Shown one piece after another: positions 28,001 to 37,002 of a stretch of DNA of 64,000 bases. The notes under the pieces are model-generated. The model saw only the letters and a program-made list of their open reading frames with translations. It did no database searches and had not been told where the DNA came from. The stretch lies in the NCBI GenBank assembly GCA_964452725.1, contig CAYVMX010000001.1, positions 62,001-126,000 of the forward strand. The letters run 5' to 3'. Source of the stretch: CAYVMX01 sp964452725 (lineage in GTDB: Bacteria; Patescibacteriota; Gracilibacteria; JAHISY01). How positions within the stretch are numbered: position 1 is the first letter of the stretch; every line of letters starts with the position of its first letter. The position numbers and the translations under genes are program-made.

Positions 28001-29731
28001 ATGGACGCAGTCGCCGAAATCAAAGCTCGCCTCAATATAGTCGACGTCCTCGCTGGTCGCGTGGAGCTGAAGCGCGCAGGCAAAAATTACAAAGCCTGTT
28101 GTCCGTTTCATCAAGAGAAGACGCCGAGCTTTATGGTCTCGCCAGAGCGGGGATTCGCGTGGTGCTACGGCTGCCAGACGGGTGGTGATATCTTCAAGAT
28201 CGTGGAGCTGCTGGAAGGTTTGGATTTCAAAGAGACGCTGAAACTACTCGCAGAAAAGGCCGGTGTCGAGCTGCCGCAGTACTCCGGTGGAGTGAAGAAA
28301 GAAAAAAAAGACCGTTTAATCGAAATTAACGAAGCGGCAGCGGAGTTTTTTGCCAAAGAGCTAAATAAAAATGACTCGGCCAAGGAGTATCTCAAGAAAC
28401 GCGGACTGACCAAGGAAACACTGGAGTACTGGCAGATCGGCTATGCGCCGAGTGGCTATGACGGACTACACAAAAAGCTCGAAGCCCAGAAATATACGAA
28501 GAAAGAGCTCACCGAGGCGGGTGTCGCGGGTCTCAAAGAAATGGCAGGGGAGGCACTTTACGATCGTTTCCGTGATCGGATTATGTTTCCGATCGCCGAT
28601 GCGCGCGGTCGCGCAGTCGCTTTCACAGGTAGAGTCCTCGGCGACGGTGAGCCGAAGTATCTCAACTCGCCGGAGTCCGTGATTTTTACCAAAGGTGCGA
28701 TTCTCTTTGGTCTGGACAAGGCGAAAGACGCGATCCGCAAAGAAAAATTTGCTGTGGTAGTAGAGGGTCAGATGGACGTGATCGCCTGCCATCAGGCAGG
28801 CTTCACCAATGTCGTGGCGAGTAGCGGCACCGCGCTGACAGAGACTCACCTCGCCACTCTCGCCAAGATCACAGACACAGTTATTTTTGCCTTCGACGCG
28901 GATCAAGCAGGTATCGACTCGACCAAGCGCGCGCTCACACTGGCTATTCGGCAGGATCTCAATGTCAAAGTGGTCAAGCTCGATGGTTTCAAAGACCCCG
29001 ATGAAATGATCCAAAGAGATCCCGAGTTATTCAAAGCCGCGCTGGAGAGCGCGCTCTCGCTCTTCGATTTTTACTTTGCGGTGGTCTACCGCGAGCAGGA
29101 TCTGTCCAATGTGACGACCAAGAAGCAGATCGCTCGCGAGCTGCTCACACTAGCGCGGAGCTTCCAAAGTGCGATCGAACGTGAGGATTTCGTCAAAAAA
29201 CTAGCTCTCAAGCTCCAAATCTCCGAAGGTTCGCTGACAGATGAATTGAAGAATTTACCTGCTGCGGTAGTGTCACAGCGCGCCGTGGAAGAAGAAACTG
29301 TCGCTATAAACCCAGCTCACTTCACCCGTGAGGACACACTGATCGCGCTCGTCCTCGCTTTCCCAGCGGCTCTAGGTGAGTCCGTGTCAGAGCTGAGGCA
29401 GCTCACCCTCGCCGAACCAGTCAATGCCAAGATCCTGACCGAGCTGCTCAATACCGATCTCAAGACCGATACGGCACTCGCAGCGCTGTCGGTAGCTACT
29501 GACCGTGATCGAGCGGAGCAGCTGATCCTCTATGCGGAGGACAAATACGCGGAGTTTAGTGAAAAAGTACTCCAGAAAGAGTTTCAGTTCCTATTGTCTG
29601 AGATTGGTAAGTTCACCAGTGAGCTCAAGAAGCGTGAGCTACTCGCTAGACTCCACACGGCAGAGGAGGCGGGAGAGACGGAGCAGGCAGGGGAGCTGCT
29701 TCGTGAGTATCAAGCACTCTTGAAGAGCTAG
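28001..29731 (+). CDS. dnaG: DNA primase
   Basis: A 576-residue primase that makes RNA primers for replication. The N-terminal zinc finger is CCPFHQEKTPSFMVSPE followed by CYGCQTGGD. The TOPRIM core has VVEGQMDVIACHQAG and FAFDADQAG, and the RNA-polymerase domain has GRVLGDGEPKYLNSPES. The C-terminal region (DnaB-interacting in other species) is helical and divergent. Start ATG 28001 gives MDAVAEIKARLNIVDV, the usual beginning. The stop TAG shares CTAG with convergent yebC. Confidence 0.95.
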   Translation: MDAVAEIKARLNIVDVLAGRVELKRAGKNYKACCPFHQEKTPSFMVSPERGFAWCYGCQTGGDIFKIVELLEGLDFKETLKLLAEKAGVELPQYSGGVKKEKKDRLIEINEAAAEFFAKELNKNDSAKEYLKKRGLTKETLEYWQIGYAPSGYDGLHKKLEAQKYTKKELTEAGVAGLKEMAGEALYDRFRDRIMFPIADARGRAVAFTGRVLGDGEPKYLNSPESVIFTKGAILFGLDKAKDAIRKEKFAVVVEGQMDVIACHQAGFTNVVASSGTALTETHLATLAKITDTVIFAFDADQAGIDSTKRALTLAIRQDLNVKVVKLDGFKDPDEMIQRDPELFKAALESALSLFDFYFAVVYREQDLSNVTTKKQIARELLTLARSFQSAIEREDFVKKLALKLQISEGSLTDELKNLPAAVVSQRAVEEETVAINPAHFTREDTLIALVLAFPAALGESVSELRQLTLAEPVNAKILTELLNTDLKTDTALAALSVATDRDRAEQLILYAEDKYAEFSEKVLQKEFQFLLSEIGKFTSELKKRELLARLHTAEEAGETEQAGELLREYQALLKS

Positions 29732-30477
29732 CCCAGCTCTGCCAAGACCTCCTCTGGTATATCGAAGTTCGCCGCCACGGTATCGACATCATCGTCGGCC
29801 TCCAGTAGCTCGATTAGCTTGATCGCTTTACGGGCAGCTTCGACATCGGTGAGCTCCACAGTCTGCGTCGGCTCGTCGGCTAGTTCGGCAGACTCGACTG
29901 TCAGTCCTGCTTCGATTAGTTTTTGCTTCGCACTCATCAGATCACTCATGGCAGTTTTTACGATTAGCTCGTCTTCGGCTACTTCTACATCTATAGCTCC
30001 AGCGTCGATCGCGGTTAGTTCGACTTCTTCTGCGTCTTTGCCAGTGATATCTACGACGATCACACCGCGCTTTTCAAACTGAAAAGCCACCGAACCTGAC
30101 TCTGCCATCTTGCCACCGTTTTTATCCAGTAAATGTCGGACATTCGAGACAGTGCGGTTGACATTGTCGGTCAATACATTGATCAGGATCGCCACACCAC
30201 CGGGACCGTAGCCTTCGTAAGTCTTGGCTGCCATGTCAGCACCGCCATCTGTACCAGTGCCTTTTTTGATCGCGCGTTCGATGTTGTCTTTGGGCACACT
30301 ATCGGCTTTGGCAGCGTCGACGGCTGCGGCGAGCTTGGCATTGCTACTCGGGTCGCCCCCACCTTCGCGTGTGGCGATTTGGATTAGTTTGGCGTGCCGA
30401 GTGAAGATCTTGCCGCGGGCAGCGTCGGCAGCACCTTTTTGGTGCTTGATCGTACTCCATTTGCTATGACCAGACAT
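29728..30477 (-). CDS. yebC: YebC/PmpR-family protein (TACO1-like)
   Basis: A 249-residue member of the YebC/TACO1 family: SGHSKWSTIKHQKGAADAARGKIFTRHAK at the start, ARNP-type SNAKLAAAVDAAK, ERAIKKGTG, and YEGYGPGGVAILINVLTDN. Family members act as transcription regulators or, in recent work, help ribosomes at proline stretches. Full length. TAGTAAAAT precedes a leader of about 40 nt. It is divergent from dcd, with a small dyad between (AAGTAG...CTACTT). Confidence 0.93.
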   Translation of the reverse strand: MSGHSKWSTIKHQKGAADAARGKIFTRHAKLIQIATREGGGDPSSNAKLAAAVDAAKADSVPKDNIERAIKKGTGTDGGADMAAKTYEGYGPGGVAILINVLTDNVNRTVSNVRHLLDKNGGKMAESGSVAFQFEKRGVIVVDITGKDAEEVELTAIDAGAIDVEVAEDELIVKTAMSDLMSAKQKLIEAGLTVESAELADEPTQTVELTDVEAARKAIKLIELLEADDDVDTVAANFDIPEEVLAELG

Positions 30478-30537
30478 AAAGATTCAAAAACTCAATAAAA
30501 CCAAGTAGAATAACCCTACTTATTTTACTACAATACT

Positions 30538-31143
30538 ATGATTCTTTCTGACCGTGATATTCGCTTGTTGATCCAGTCTGGACAAGTCCAGATCAAATCT
30601 GCGGACAAAGCATATCTCAAAAATATCGGTCCAAGCAGTCTCGATCTGCGTTTGGGCAAGTATTTCAAGCTGTACGAGCACACAAAGTCGCCGCTGCTCG
30701 ATCCAGCCGATCCTCTGACTTTCGAAAAATGCACACGTTTGATCGAGATCAAAAAGAAAGGTAAGCCGTTTATCCTGCATCCGGGTGATTTCGTACTCGG
30801 TGTGACGGAGGAGGCGATCACCCTGCCGGGTAATATCGTCGCACGTGTCGAGGGTCGTAGCAGTCTGGGGCGACTCGGTGTGATTATCCACTCTACGGCG
30901 GGCTTCGTCGATCCGGGATTCAGTGGCACTATCACGCTCGAGATTACCAATATCAATACGATGCCGGTCGCACTTTACCCTGGTATGCGAGTGTGCCAGC
31001 TCGCCTTCGAGGCGATGACTAGTCCGGCTGAGGTGGATTATAGTCAGAAGAAAACGATGAAATACCAAGGACAAGTCTTCCCAGAAGAGAGTCGGATTTG
31101 CAAAGATCCTGAGATGATCGCGCTAAAGAAGAAACGCAAATGA
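30538..31143 (+). CDS. dcd: dCTP deaminase
   Basis: A 201-residue trimeric enzyme converting dCTP to dUTP (or directly to dUMP in bifunctional forms) for thymidylate synthesis. Motifs are SSLDLRLGKYFKLY, FVLGVTEE, VARVEGRSSLGRLGV with the catalytic Arg-Ser, HSTAGFVDPGF and the glutamate in ITLEITN, then YPGMRVCQL. The C-terminal tail is basic. The lipoprotein gene's true start is 78 nt downstream. Confidence 0.94.
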   Translation: MILSDRDIRLLIQSGQVQIKSADKAYLKNIGPSSLDLRLGKYFKLYEHTKSPLLDPADPLTFEKCTRLIEIKKKGKPFILHPGDFVLGVTEEAITLPGNIVARVEGRSSLGRLGVIIHSTAGFVDPGFSGTITLEITNINTMPVALYPGMRVCQLAFEAMTSPAEVDYSQKKTMKYQGQVFPEESRICKDPEMIALKKKRK

Positions 31144-31155
31144 GAACCCTACGTC

Positions 31156-31180
31156 GTCATTCCCGTAAAAACGGGAATCT
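31156..31180. repeat. Palindromic repeat, inverted partner of the next element
   Basis: ATTCCCGT and ACGGGAAT (31159-31166, 31171-31178) around AAAA. It begins GTCATTCC and ends GGAATCT, so it is the mirror orientation of the element at 31201, making a paired (BIME-like) unit of 70 nt. Confidence 0.7.
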
Positions 31181-31200
31181 ATCTATTTGGCGAGTTGGGA

Positions 31201-31225
31201 GATTCCGGATCAAGTCCGGAATGAC
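31201..31225. repeat. 25-nt palindromic repeat, carries the lipoprotein ATG
   Basis: ATTCCGGA (31202-31209), loop TCAAG, TCCGGAAT (31215-31222), ending GAC. All 25 bases are identical to the copy at 38927-38951. The ATG at 31221 lies inside its right end. Confidence 0.8.
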
Positions 31226-31535
31226 AAGTGTTTTTTTGGTAGTTTTGTTGCTCACTGGCTGTGCTGCCGAGTCAGTCGAGCCGCTGCCCGAGATCACCTA
31301 CACGTCCAATCTCGGTCCAGCCGTCTGCTACGCGACTGAGCAGGTCAATCGTGCTGGATTACTCCAAGACGAAGCTGCGTTTGGTCCAGCTTTCACTGCT
31401 GCGATCGGGGAGTATCTAGAGCAGCACAATCTCGATCCAGCTGCGTGGCTCGCTGCCAAAGAGGCGTACTTTACGCCCGAAGAGTACAAAAAACTGGTCA
31501 AGTTTCATTTTACACGCTGCATAGTCGGTCTCTAA
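31221..31535 (+). CDS. Small lipoprotein of unknown function
   Basis: A 104-residue protein: a short hydrophobic signal SVFLVVLLLTGCAA with lipobox LTGC, then a mature domain of about 90 residues. In that domain two cysteines (VCYATEQ and TRCIVG) could pair. The helical pattern EYLEQHNLDPAAWLAAKEAYF is present. I do not recognise it. I start at ATG 31221. The frame continues upstream to 31140, but those 27 codons translate the paired palindromic repeats and would bury the signal. The usable start codon is part of a repeat. Confidence 0.65.
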   Translation: MTSVFLVVLLLTGCAAESVEPLPEITYTSNLGPAVCYATEQVNRAGLLQDEAAFGPAFTAAIGEYLEQHNLDPAAWLAAKEAYFTPEEYKKLVKFHFTRCIVGL

Positions 31536-31544
31536 GATTTCTTT

Positions 31545-32507
31545 ATGTCTAAATCAAAAGTAAAAGCGCTCGCTTTGCTTTCGGGCGGTCTCGACTCTAC
31601 ACTTTCGATTCGTACATTGCTGGAGCAGGAGATCGAAGTGACGGCGCTTTCATTCGAGACACCGTTTTTCGGCACGGGCAAAGCCGAAGTTGCTGCCAAA
31701 AAACTCGGTGTTCCGATTATTACACGCGAGTTTAGCCAGGAACATTGGAAAATAGTAAAACGCCCACCACACGGACGCGGCAAGCAGATGAATCCGTGTA
31801 TTGATTGTCACGGACTAATGTTCAAAATCGCAGGAGAAATGGCTCAGAAAGATGGCTTTGACTTCGTCAGTACGGGTGAAGTGCTGGGACAGCGACCCAT
31901 GAGCCAAAATCTCAAAGCACTCAAGATAGTCGAAAAGATCGCCGGGCTAGAGGGGCGGATCCTCCGACCACTCTGCGCAAAGAATCTCCCAGAGACTCTG
32001 CCTGAGCAGGAGGGACTGGTGGACCGCGCCAAACTCTGGGACTTCTCTGGCAAGCAGCGCAAACCACAGATCGCACTGGCAGTGAAGTGGGGGATCACCG
32101 ACTATCCCACGCCTGCGGGTGGCTGTCGACTGACCGAGCCGGGCTACGCTGCCAAGCTCAAAGGGCTCTTTGCTCATCAAGGCGACGACCCTGAGCTAGC
32201 CGACACCCGTCTGCTGCCACTCGGTCGGGTCGTCTTCCTCGGGGAGCGATCGCTGGCGGTACTCGGGCGTAACGAAGCCGAAAACCTAGCGATCCAAGAG
32301 TTGGTCAATAAGGACGACTATCTGCTAGAGCTGGTCGACCACGCTGGACCTATCGCTATCCTGCGACTCCACCAGCCAGACGATGCTGAAAAGATGCTCA
32401 AGGAAGTGGCAGCACAGCTACGCGAGCGCAGCAAAAAAGCCTGTGAGGTAGAGGGCGAGGTGAAAGTGAAAGTGTGGGGGAAGGAAGAGAAGGAAATAGG
32501 AGTTTAA
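31545..32507 (+). CDS. PP-loop ATPase, tRNA thiolation (ThiI/MnmA-like)
   Basis: A 320-residue protein with an adenylating PP-loop LLSGGLDSTLS at the N-terminus. A Cys motif NPCIDCHGLMF and FVSTGEVLGQRPMSQ match the U34/U8 tRNA sulfuration superfamily. TPAGGCRLTEPGYAAKL gives another Cys in the position of the second catalytic residue. The C-terminal domain is not a THUMP or MnmA barrel. I read it as a tRNA 2-thiouridylase-like enzyme, exact target unknown. It begins 9 nt after the lipoprotein stop with no Shine-Dalgarno site. Confidence 0.75.
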   Translation: MSKSKVKALALLSGGLDSTLSIRTLLEQEIEVTALSFETPFFGTGKAEVAAKKLGVPIITREFSQEHWKIVKRPPHGRGKQMNPCIDCHGLMFKIAGEMAQKDGFDFVSTGEVLGQRPMSQNLKALKIVEKIAGLEGRILRPLCAKNLPETLPEQEGLVDRAKLWDFSGKQRKPQIALAVKWGITDYPTPAGGCRLTEPGYAAKLKGLFAHQGDDPELADTRLLPLGRVVFLGERSLAVLGRNEAENLAIQELVNKDDYLLELVDHAGPIAILRLHQPDDAEKMLKEVAAQLRERSKKACEVEGEVKVKVWGKEEKEIGV

Positions 32508-32558
32508 ATTAGGCAATAGACGTGATAGACTAATTATAGAATTTAATAATTTATATAA

Positions 32559-32804
32559 ATGACTGAGACAACAGTAATCCGTAAGGTTTTTGGCAGCGGA
32601 CAGGTGACTCTGCCAAAGTCTTGGCGAACTAAAGTCAAAACAAGTACTGTCTCTATTCGTGAGAAAAATGGAGAGCTTTTGATAGCTCCTCTGAAATCCA
32701 AAAAAGAACGAGTAATTTTCGACAGTGCTGATTTTGGGCAGCCGAAAGGTATTGAGATAAATAAGTTTCTCGCTGCCCTGAAAAAGGCTAATCGCAATGG
32801 ATAA
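32559..32804 (+). CDS. AbrB/SpoVT-type antitoxin
   Basis: An 81-residue protein with a swapped-hairpin AbrB DNA-binding domain at the N-terminus: RKVFGSGQVTLPKSWR, then VSIREKNGELLIAPL. The C-terminal tail (about 30 residues) would bind the toxin. It overlaps the following RelE-like gene by 8 nt, the usual antitoxin-toxin arrangement, and likely represses its own promoter (TATAGAAT about 20 nt upstream). AbrB-type antitoxins more often accompany MazF or PIN toxins. Confidence 0.8.
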   Translation: MTETTVIRKVFGSGQVTLPKSWRTKVKTSTVSIREKNGELLIAPLKSKKERVIFDSADFGQPKGIEINKFLAALKKANRNG

Positions 32805-33039
32805 AATCACGAAATATCTACGTTCGCTATCGCCGAAAATACGACAGCAGCTGGAGCGAGAAATATTAGAAATTTTGGCAGGTGATTTAGCAGCCAAGGA
32901 CATCAAACCATTGACTGGTAAGTCTGGTTATTTTCGTGTGCGTAAGGGTAATTTTCGGATTATATTTCGAAAAACTGGAGATCAGATTTTCATCGTAAGA
33001 GTTTTGCCACGTGATGAGCGGACTTATCGAGGACTTTGA
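32797..33039 (+). CDS. RelE/ParE-superfamily toxin
   Basis: An 80-residue protein with the compact RelE fold: helices KYLRSLSPKIRQQLERE, then the sheet DIKPLTGKSGYFRVRKGNFRIIF and VRVLPRDERTY. The Arg/Lys pattern on the last strands matches ribosome-dependent mRNA interferases, and the ending RDERTYRGL fits the family. Activity is inferred. Translation is coupled to the antitoxin. Its end overlaps the convergent fbp gene by 16 nt. Confidence 0.8.
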   Translation: MDKITKYLRSLSPKIRQQLEREILEILAGDLAAKDIKPLTGKSGYFRVRKGNFRIIFRKTGDQIFIVRVLPRDERTYRGL

Positions 33040-33920
33040 TCACAATACTCCTCAAACCTCTGCACCTCCGCCCGACTCCCCAGACACACGGGGATACGTT
33101 GGTCGTACGCTTCGATCTTCACATCGGAGATAGATTGGCTGCCGTCGGAGCTGGCACCACCCGCTGCTTCGATCACCTTCGCCAGGGGAGCGCACTCGTA
33201 GAGCAGGCGTAGTTTCGCCGGAGTGGACGCGCTACCTGGGTAGCTAAAGACACCTTTGCCTTTGAGCAAAATTTGATTGATATCGGGTACCATGCCGCCA
33301 CTGTAGCGTAGAGTGTACTGCTCGCTTTGCCAGTAGTCGATGAGCTTTCGGTAGCCCGCATTGTCCTTGGTAGCGCGGAGATTACCCGGAGCGAACATTT
33401 TGCCTTCGGAGATTTGGAGGTTCTCACCAGTCTGACTCCACGTGCCGTCGCCCTGCAGCGTAAACTCGCTGACTGTGTTGGTGGCGATTACGAGAGTCGT
33501 GCGTGGACCGTACACGGCATAGCCAGCGGCGACTTGTTCGCTGCCTGTACGGCCGAGCAGCTCGCTGCCAGACCAGATACCCCAGATCGTACCGACGGCG
33601 AGGTTCACATCGACGAGACTGCTGCCGTCGAGCGGGTCGAAAGCCACGCTGAAACCCTCGCCACCGAGTGCGACTGCCTCGGCTTGTTCCTCGCTACTGG
33701 CGGTGGCGACGACACCCGACTCTTTCAGCTGGGCAAACATGATCTGGTCGGCGAGGACGTCGAGTGTGAGCTGCTCCTCGCCAAAGGTATTCGTACTGCC
33801 AGCTGAGCCAGTGTCGGCGGTGCGGATTTCCCCACTGATCTCGGTAGTCGCGTTGGCGATGGCTTGGATCGCTTTGGCGAGTGCTGGGTCGAGCTGTTTC
33901 AGATAGTCGGGGAGTGTCAT
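33024..33920 (-). CDS. fbp: Fructose-1,6-bisphosphatase class I
   Basis: A 298-residue phosphatase for gluconeogenesis. The metal-site signature is AFDPLDGSSLVDVNLAVGTIWGIW. GGMVPDINQILLKGKGVFSYPG and LRLLYECAPLAKVIEAAGG form the substrate site. GeGFSVAFDPLDG-type spacing and length are usual. It follows uvrA by 4 nt on the same strand with no Shine-Dalgarno site, so the two are cotranscribed although functionally unrelated. It implies that sugar phosphates can be made from lower intermediates. Confidence 0.93.
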   Translation of the reverse strand: MTLPDYLKQLDPALAKAIQAIANATTEISGEIRTADTGSAGSTNTFGEEQLTLDVLADQIMFAQLKESGVVATASSEEQAEAVALGGEGFSVAFDPLDGSSLVDVNLAVGTIWGIWSGSELLGRTGSEQVAAGYAVYGPRTTLVIATNTVSEFTLQGDGTWSQTGENLQISEGKMFAPGNLRATKDNAGYRKLIDYWQSEQYTLRYSGGMVPDINQILLKGKGVFSYPGSASTPAKLRLLYECAPLAKVIEAAGGASSDGSQSISDVKIEAYDQRIPVCLGSRAEVQRFEEYCDQSPR

Positions 33921-33924
33921 GATT

Positions 33925-36801
33925 TTATTTTAACAACTTCTGCAAATACTGACCTGTGTAGCTTTTCTTTTCTTTCGCGACATCTTCGGGTGTACCAGTG
34001 GCGAGTATCTGTCCGCCACCACCGCCACCCTCGGGTCCGATGTCGATTAGATAGTCGCAAGATTTCAGTACGTCGAGATTGTGCTCGATCACGACGACGG
34101 TATTGCCGCCGTCGACGAGGCGCTGGAGGACTCCCAGTAGGCGGTTTACATCGTCGAAATGCAGCCCCGTGGTCGGTTCGTCCAGTATATAGAGTGTCTT
34201 GCCAGTCGCGCGTTTGGACAGCTCGGTGGCGAGCTTGATGCGCTGCGCTTCGCCACCGGATAGCTCGGTCGCGCTCTGCCCGAGGTGGATGTAGCCGAGT
34301 CCGACGTCGACTAGTGTTTCGAGCTTTTTCTTGATCGCAGGCTGCGCCGCGAAGAACTCTAGGGCTTCCTCGGCGGTCATATTTAGGACTTCGGCGATCT
34401 GCTTGCCACGGTAAAGGATCTCGAGCGCCTCGCGGTTGTAGCGTTTGCCGCCACACTCCTCACAGGGTACGTAGATGTCCGGCAGGAAGTGCATCTCGAT
34501 CTTTTTTAGTCCGTCGCCGGAGCAGGCTTCGCAGCGTCCACCTTTGACATTGAAGCTGAAACGTCCGGCTTTGTACCCTCGCAGTTTTGCCTCGACAGTC
34601 ATAGCGAAGAGCTCGCGGATATCGGTAAAGACTCCTGTATAGGTCGCGGCATTGCTACGGGGAGTGCGCCCGATGGCGGCTTGGTCGATCACGATCGCTT
34701 TGTCGAGATTTTCAATGCCGAGTATCTCTCCGTGCTTGCCAGGGACAGACTTGGCGCGGTTCAAGTCGCGAGCGAGGCGGCGAGCGAGGATCGTATTCAC
34801 CAGACTGGACTTACCGCTACCGCTCACACCCGATACTCCGATGAAAGTACCCAGTGGGAATTCCACCGTTACTTTTTTCAGGTTGTTTTCCTCGGCGTCG
34901 ATGATTTTGAGCTTTTTGCCGCTACCTTGGCGACGAACTTTAGGTATTTCGATTTTTTTCTTGCCGCTCAGGTACTGTCCGGTGAGGCACTTTTTGTCCG
35001 CCATGAGCTGCTTGGGTGTGCCGGCGGCGATCACCTGTCCGCCGTGCTTACCCGCGCCGGGTCCAATGTCAATTAAATAATCCGCACAGCGCATGATCTC
35101 TTCGTCGTGTTCGACGACTAGTACGGTATTGCCGATGTCGCGCAGACCGACGAGCGTCTCGATTAGGCGGTCATTGTCGCGCTGGTGGAGACCGATACTC
35201 GGCTCGTCTAGTACGTACAGCACGCCTTGGAGCTTGCTACCGATCTGGGTCGCCAGTCGGATACGCTGGGCTTCACCACCACTGAGTGTATTCGCCGTGC
35301 GGTCGAGCGTCAGGTAGTTGAGTCCGACGTTTTCGAGGAAGCTCAAGCGCGCATCGACCTCTTTGAGTATTAGATCGGCGATTTTTTGTTGATTCTTGTT
35401 GAGCTTTAGCTCTTGGAAAAACTGGCGAGCAGCGTCGATAGAGAGTTTGGTTGCATCGATGATGTTTTGACCGGCGAGTTTGACCGCGAGGATCTCGGGC
35501 TTCAGGCGTTTGCCAGCGCAGATGGGGCAGGTACGCGTCACCATGAATTTGTCTAGCTTGCTACGGACGAAGTCGCTCTCGGTCTCTAGATAGCGACGTT
35601 CGATATTGGGGATTACCCCTTCGAACTTCGTGGCGTATTCACCGCTGAAGCGATCTGTATTGAACGCAACGTCGTACTCTTCATCGCCTGTACCATAGAG
35701 CAGTATCTCCTGCTGTTCTTTTGTTAGCTTGTTGACTGGCTGGTCTAGGTCGATACCGTGTTTTTTGGCGACGGCGGTGAGGATATTGCTGTACCAGCCA
35801 TCGGAGCCGAGGCTACTCCAGGGTAGGATCGCACCTTCGTTTACACTCAGGTCTTTGTTTGGCATGACGCTCGCCGGCTCGACGGTTAGCTTCGTACCGA
35901 GGCCATGACAGTCGCTACAGGCTCCGTGGGGGCTGTTGAAGCTAAACATGCGTGGAGTGACCTCCGAGAGACTGACGCCGCAGTCGGCGCAAGCAAACGC
36001 CTCGCTAAAGATCTGCTCATCTTTGGGATTCTCCGCGTCTACGATTTTTACTACACCCTCGCTTTGCTTCAGCGCGACCTCGATAGAGTCTGCCAAGCGC
36101 GATCGATCGGGGTTCGGCTCTTCGATCGTGTCGCCGCTCTTGAGCTTCTTAACTTTGATTTTGAAGTTTTTCACCACTAGACGATCGACGACTATTTCGA
36201 TCGTGTGCTTTTTCTTTGGGTCGAGTGTGGGCTGCTCTTGGATCGTGAGCACCTCGCCATCGAGACGGTAGCGCACGAAGCCATCTTTACGGATTTGGGC
36301 GATCACAGCGGCGTGTTCGCCTTTGCGATCGACGATGACTGGCGCGAGGATCAGGATTTTCTTCCCCTCGGGTAGCTCGGCGGCGTGATCCACGATCTGG
36401 CTCGGAGTCTGACGGGTGATCGGCTGCTCGCACTGCGGACAGTGGGGTGTGCCGACCTTGGCAAAGAGCAGGCGCAGATAGTCGTAAATCTCCGTCACTG
36501 TACCCACAGTACTGCGGGGATTGCGACTGGCGCTCTTTTGGTCGATCGAGATAGCAGGGGAGAGCCCGTCGATACTCTCGACGTCGGGCTTCTCCATCAT
36601 ACCGAGGAACTGCCGTGCGTAAGTCGAGAGACTCTCGACATAGCGACGCTGACCCTCTGCGTAGATCGTATCGAAAGCAAGGCTGGATTTACCGCTACCA
36701 GAGAGTCCGGTGATGACGGTCAGCTGGTCGCGCGGGATCTCAACATCGATATTTTTGAGATTATTAGTTTTTGCGCCTTTTATTTTGATAGAGTTATTCA
36801 T
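33925..36801 (-). CDS. uvrA: Excinuclease ABC subunit A
   Basis: A 958-residue DNA-damage recognition ATPase of nucleotide excision repair. There are two ABC modules: Walker A ITGLSGSGKSSLAFDTIYAEG near residue 30 and GVSGVSGSGKSSLVNTIL in the second half. Signatures are NTLSGGEAQRIRLA and TELSGGEAQRIKLA. Zinc modules are present (CPICAGKRLKPE; CEACSGDGLKKIEMHFLPD). I start at ATG 36801 (MNNSIKIKGAKTNNLKN), the conserved beginning; an upstream extension to 36867 is unlike the family. A TTGACT/TAAGAT promoter lies about 75 nt upstream. fbp follows 4 nt later. Confidence 0.96.
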   Translation of the reverse strand: MNNSIKIKGAKTNNLKNIDVEIPRDQLTVITGLSGSGKSSLAFDTIYAEGQRRYVESLSTYARQFLGMMEKPDVESIDGLSPAISIDQKSASRNPRSTVGTVTEIYDYLRLLFAKVGTPHCPQCEQPITRQTPSQIVDHAAELPEGKKILILAPVIVDRKGEHAAVIAQIRKDGFVRYRLDGEVLTIQEQPTLDPKKKHTIEIVVDRLVVKNFKIKVKKLKSGDTIEEPNPDRSRLADSIEVALKQSEGVVKIVDAENPKDEQIFSEAFACADCGVSLSEVTPRMFSFNSPHGACSDCHGLGTKLTVEPASVMPNKDLSVNEGAILPWSSLGSDGWYSNILTAVAKKHGIDLDQPVNKLTKEQQEILLYGTGDEEYDVAFNTDRFSGEYATKFEGVIPNIERRYLETESDFVRSKLDKFMVTRTCPICAGKRLKPEILAVKLAGQNIIDATKLSIDAARQFFQELKLNKNQQKIADLILKEVDARLSFLENVGLNYLTLDRTANTLSGGEAQRIRLATQIGSKLQGVLYVLDEPSIGLHQRDNDRLIETLVGLRDIGNTVLVVEHDEEIMRCADYLIDIGPGAGKHGGQVIAAGTPKQLMADKKCLTGQYLSGKKKIEIPKVRRQGSGKKLKIIDAEENNLKKVTVEFPLGTFIGVSGVSGSGKSSLVNTILARRLARDLNRAKSVPGKHGEILGIENLDKAIVIDQAAIGRTPRSNAATYTGVFTDIRELFAMTVEAKLRGYKAGRFSFNVKGGRCEACSGDGLKKIEMHFLPDIYVPCEECGGKRYNREALEILYRGKQIAEVLNMTAEEALEFFAAQPAIKKKLETLVDVGLGYIHLGQSATELSGGEAQRIKLATELSKRATGKTLYILDEPTTGLHFDDVNRLLGVLQRLVDGGNTVVVIEHNLDVLKSCDYLIDIGPEGGGGGGQILATGTPEDVAKEKKSYTGQYLQKLLK

Positions 36802-36870
36802 AGTGGGATTTGGTCGCAAGAAAAAGTAAATAAAAAAACAGCTACGCATATAGCGCAGCATAACCAAGTG

Positions 36871-36900
36871 ATCTTAGCAGCTAGTTCGCCCCAGAGTCAA
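36871..36900 (-). promoter_or_regulatory. uvrA-fbp promoter
   Basis: TTGACT (36900-36895), 18-nt spacer, TAAGAT (36876-36871) with TGC before it. No LexA-type box was recognised nearby. Confidence 0.55.
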
Positions 36901-36942
36901 ATTTCTGAGGTTGCTCTACAGAGGGATTTATCTTTTAAATGC

Positions 36943-36971
36943 TTGTAATTAAAGGGTTTTTCTGGTAAAAT
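36943..36971 (+). promoter_or_regulatory. Promoter of the 111-residue exported protein
   Basis: TTGTAA (36943-36948), 17-nt spacer, TAAAAT (36966-36971) with TGG before it. The leader is A-rich and ends CAAACTAA before ATG. Confidence 0.65.
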
Positions 36972-37002
36972 GAAGGGAAATAAAAAACTAAATCCAAACT
37001 AA

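Noticed and set aside
33917..34456. Arg-rich 179-codon frame overlapping uvrA
   Set aside because: It shares the strand and region of the uvrA C-terminal ABC domain in another frame; composition is typical of a shifted G/C-rich gene.
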